Source: Galbula dea
Taxonomy: Eukaryota > Chordata > Aves > Piciformes > Galbulidae
DNA: 64,000 nt
Direction of reading: 5' to 3'
Assembly: GCA_013399015.1 (NCBI GenBank)
Contig: VWZX01006240.1
Location: 551,248 to 615,247, forward strand
Shown: positions 61,431-64,000 of the stretch, piece by piece
How positions within the stretch are numbered: the first letter of the stretch is position 1
Layout of the letters: the number at the start of each line of letters is the position of its first letter
The notes under the pieces: generated by a model
What the model was told of the DNA's origin: nothing
Database searches by the model: none
What the model saw: only the letters and a program-made list of their open reading frames with translations
Position numbers and translations under genes: made by a program

Positions 61431-63343
61431 ATCACCCACCACACCATGGAGCATCCTTTCAAGGGAGAAAAGGACTGATGTGCAGACTTTGGTGTTTATG
61501 TCCAAGATGGGGCTTTCAGTCTGTATTTCTTCCACTGATGAAAAATCAAACGATGATAAATGAAACCTCATTGAAACAGGGAGAGCCAAGGTGACAGGGT
61601 CCTCATGCCTGCACAGTGCTGGATACCTTTTGCTGGGCTTACCTCCCTGGAAGCATGGCCCAGGGTGTCTCCTTCCAAGGCAGAGCAGCAAAGCTCCCAA
61701 GTTTCTCTGCCTAAACACCACCCTGTACTTTTCCCACCCCACTATTGAGTATTCTTCTTGCATCCCGAGGAGAGCTGACACATTTTGATAGCAATAAATA
61801 ATAAATGGAATTTATTTCCTTAGATGCTGATGGAGACCTTTTCTTCTGCAGGAGGAAAGAGAAAGTGAGAAGAAAAAGTGAAATAAAATGTGCAAGAAAA
61901 TGAGTCACAACATGGGAGATAGTGCCAAAGCCCCAGCCCCGAGGGTGCTTGCTCCCAGCACAGCCTTCACCCTGCATGGGGCAGGATTTGACTGCTCTCC
62001 TACAGCCCCTCAGGGTTCCTCCACCCAAACCCAGGGCAGCCTCAGCCAGCAGCCTTAATAATAAAGGCTATAAATAAATAATAGTGAATGATTTTGAAGA
62101 GGGGAAGCGATGGATGAGAGCACAGGGCCAGGAGCTGAGCGTGAGGAAGGGGTAGAGTTAAGGAGCTATCAGCTGCCTCGGAGGTGATGAGGAGGAACCT
62201 TCCCTCTGTAGTGTAATTGCACTCTTTTTAAAGCATATTTTCATTTTCCTGTGTGATTTTGTGCAGCAGTGTGTGTGGGGGGGTCCCTGTCCCTCCCTCC
62301 CATCCCTGCAACCCCAGCTTGGAAGAAGCTCCAGCTCCTGCTGCCCCTAGGGGCAGGTCAGCCCACACCTGGGCTCATTTCCAAGCCAGAGGGGCACAGC
62401 CACCATTTGGGCTTGGTTTTGCTGCTTTGAGATAAGCTTTCTGCCCCAGTTGGGAGCCCTGCCCTCCTCCTTGTCTCCTCCTGGGGCATGCAGAGTAAAA
62501 CAGGGGGAAGCACTGCTGGTGAGCTCCTGCTTGGGGCACTATACCTCCTACAGGGACAGATTTGGCTTTTCCTTCATGTCTAGACCTCTTTGTGAGACAC
62601 AAAGCTAAGTTGAATGGGCTCCAACCTGTCCTCAGCTGCTCCAAGTTGCATTGGTGCCAGGGTCCAGGACGCAGCGAGGGACAGCCCCTGAGGACAGTGA
62701 CATTAGAGCTGTGCTCAGCCCAACCCTCCTGTCATGGCCTTACAGCCAAACCCAAAACCTAGGTGGAGGTGTGAGAGAGGAACTATCAGTAGTTTATGAA
62801 TCTTGGACAAGATTTGTTAGAAAACATTTCCCTCCAAATGAAATGAAAGAGCTGGCACTGCAGCTGGGGTTGCACTGGGAAGGGCTGGACATCGTGGTGG
62901 TCCTTGTGCCCTGCCCCCCTAGGTCACACAACAGAGCTGCACCAGCCCTTGCCCCTCAGTAGCAGCCTCGAAGTAGAAACCAGGCAGAATGGCTTCAGTA
63001 TAAACATTTCCTTTCTGCAAGCACTGATTTCTGCACTTATCCTCTAAGAAAAAGGTGTTGCAGAGTGAAAAACTTCGAAGCAAACTTCAAAGATTGTCAA
63101 AAATGCTCTTTTTTTCCTGTCTCCCACTAGCAGAAGCCTTGCAGAGAGGTGCAGGAAAGCCAGGGCTGAGCAGGGGCTGCAAGGCCAAGATGGTCAAAAC
63201 ATGGCATCTGGTGTTTGGGTTCTTCAGGAATGCTCCAGGATTGTTGAAGTTTAGCTACACTTAAAGATCTATTTTAGCATTTGCAGAATTAATGAATCTC
63301 CTCAGTCTTTTCTAGATGTGTTTCATATCTTTGGATGATTTAA

Positions 63344-63590
63344 CCATAGAATCATAGAGCTGGTTTTGGCTGCAAGGGACCTTTAAGAACATGGGAATCC
63401 AACTGTTAACCCAGCACTGCCAGGTCGCCACTAAACCATGGCCCTCAGCACCACATCTCCACAGCTTTTCAATCCCTCCAGGGGTGGTGGCTCCACCACT
63501 GCCCTGGGCAGCCTGGGCCAGGTTTAACAACCCTTTTGGGGAAGAAGTTTTTCTTAATATCCAAGCTAAACCTCCCTTGGGGCAACACAT
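63344..63590 (-). repeat. CR1 3' fragment
   Basis: CATAGAATCATAGAGCTGG, CACTGCCAGGTCGCCACTAA, GGTGGTGGCTCCACCACTG and AAGCTAAACCTCCCTTGGGG. Antisense copy. Confidence 0.93.
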
Positions 63591-64000
63591 CTGCAGAGGT
63601 TCGCTGAAGATTAGTCCATTGCCACGTGAGGAAGGATTTGTGTTGAGGGGACACCAAAAGTAGGGCTGACGAGATGACAGCAACTCGATGTAACCAAACA
63701 TCCTCACCCTTTGGGATGAAGCCGCTGCCTGAGAACCCCCAAACTCTGTTGCTGGCCCCAGGAAAGCTCAATGCCACAACCAGCAGCGGCGGCTGTGACC
63801 TTACAGCCACTCACCCACCCTGTGCCCAGCTGACAGTAAAGAACAACACAGCCTGTTAGCATTAGCAATTTTTTATTTTCCTTTTTTGTTGCATAGGAAA
63901 TGCAGTACTTGCTTCCAGTAATTGTATTGTAATGTGAGAAGGTGGTAGCACTAATGGTTGAATACAAGAGTTAAACTAATCCACACCAGCTCAAAAAACC

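Larger units (their letters stand above)
48951..64000. other. Intergenic region, CR1-rich, toward the expected NFIA side
   Basis: Outside the listed repeats the sequence is unique. Unusually CpG-containing or AT-homeobox-like stretches at 56590-57060, 58250-58400, 58640-59050 and 62045-62270 may be conserved noncoding sequence. The intervals 48951-50004, 50441-52279, 54416-55251, 59869-60637, 61431-62044, 62271-63343 and 63591-64000 show nothing recognisable. No coding exon of NFIA or another gene was found. Confidence 0.6.

Noticed and set aside
37471..64000. NFIA exons or 3' UTR expected by synteny
   Set aside because: No NFIA-like coding sequence was recognised on either strand. The gene, if in the same order, must lie beyond the right edge.
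1..64000. tRNA, rRNA or other structured RNA genes
   Set aside because: No tRNA A/B boxes with a clover-leaf, no rRNA and no snRNA similarity were noticed. A covariance-model search was not possible.

Overview
This is avian nuclear DNA. It carries more than twenty truncated CR1 LINE copies in both orientations, and it contains two vertebrate genes split into short exons with ordinary introns. No prokaryotic features are present. The sequence does not identify the species. The gene order PATJ(-) / TM2D1(+) matches the human 1p31.3 neighbourhood, where NFIA lies beyond TM2D1. No NFIA exon was recognised here.

Positions 1 to about 22.5 kb, minus strand, hold the 5' part of PATJ (INADL), the multi-PDZ scaffold of the Crumbs polarity complex. 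Nine exons were placed by hand. Their phases join without a break and encode residues 1-418: the L27 domain, PDZ1, PDZ2 and the first two-thirds of PDZ3. The rest of the gene lies off the left edge. The ATG is in an exon at about 16.0 kb, with an in-frame stop just upstream. The untranslated first exon probably lies in a CpG island at 22.15-22.70 kb.

Positions 22.7-25.4 kb separate the two promoters and contain nested CR1 pieces. A second CpG island (25.43-26.44 kb) holds the TM2D1 promoter and exon 1.

Positions 26.0-37 kb, plus strand, hold TM2D1, a two-membrane-segment protein with a DRF motif, in six exons. Its first intron looks like a minor-spliceosome (U12) AT-AC intron. The only ambiguous base in the window (26000) lies just upstream of the readable exon 1, and no usable ATG is present. 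The start codon is therefore probably lost in an assembly gap.

Positions 37-64 kb are intergenic. They contain many CR1 fragments, an LTR-like remnant, three minisatellites (units of 39, 21 and 66 bp) and unique AT-rich stretches that could be conserved regulatory elements. No protein-coding gene is supported there.

The two genes are transcribed away from each other from separate CpG islands about 3.4 kb apart. They are not known to act in the same pathway. PATJ organises apical junctions; TM2D1 is a membrane protein of the TM2D family.
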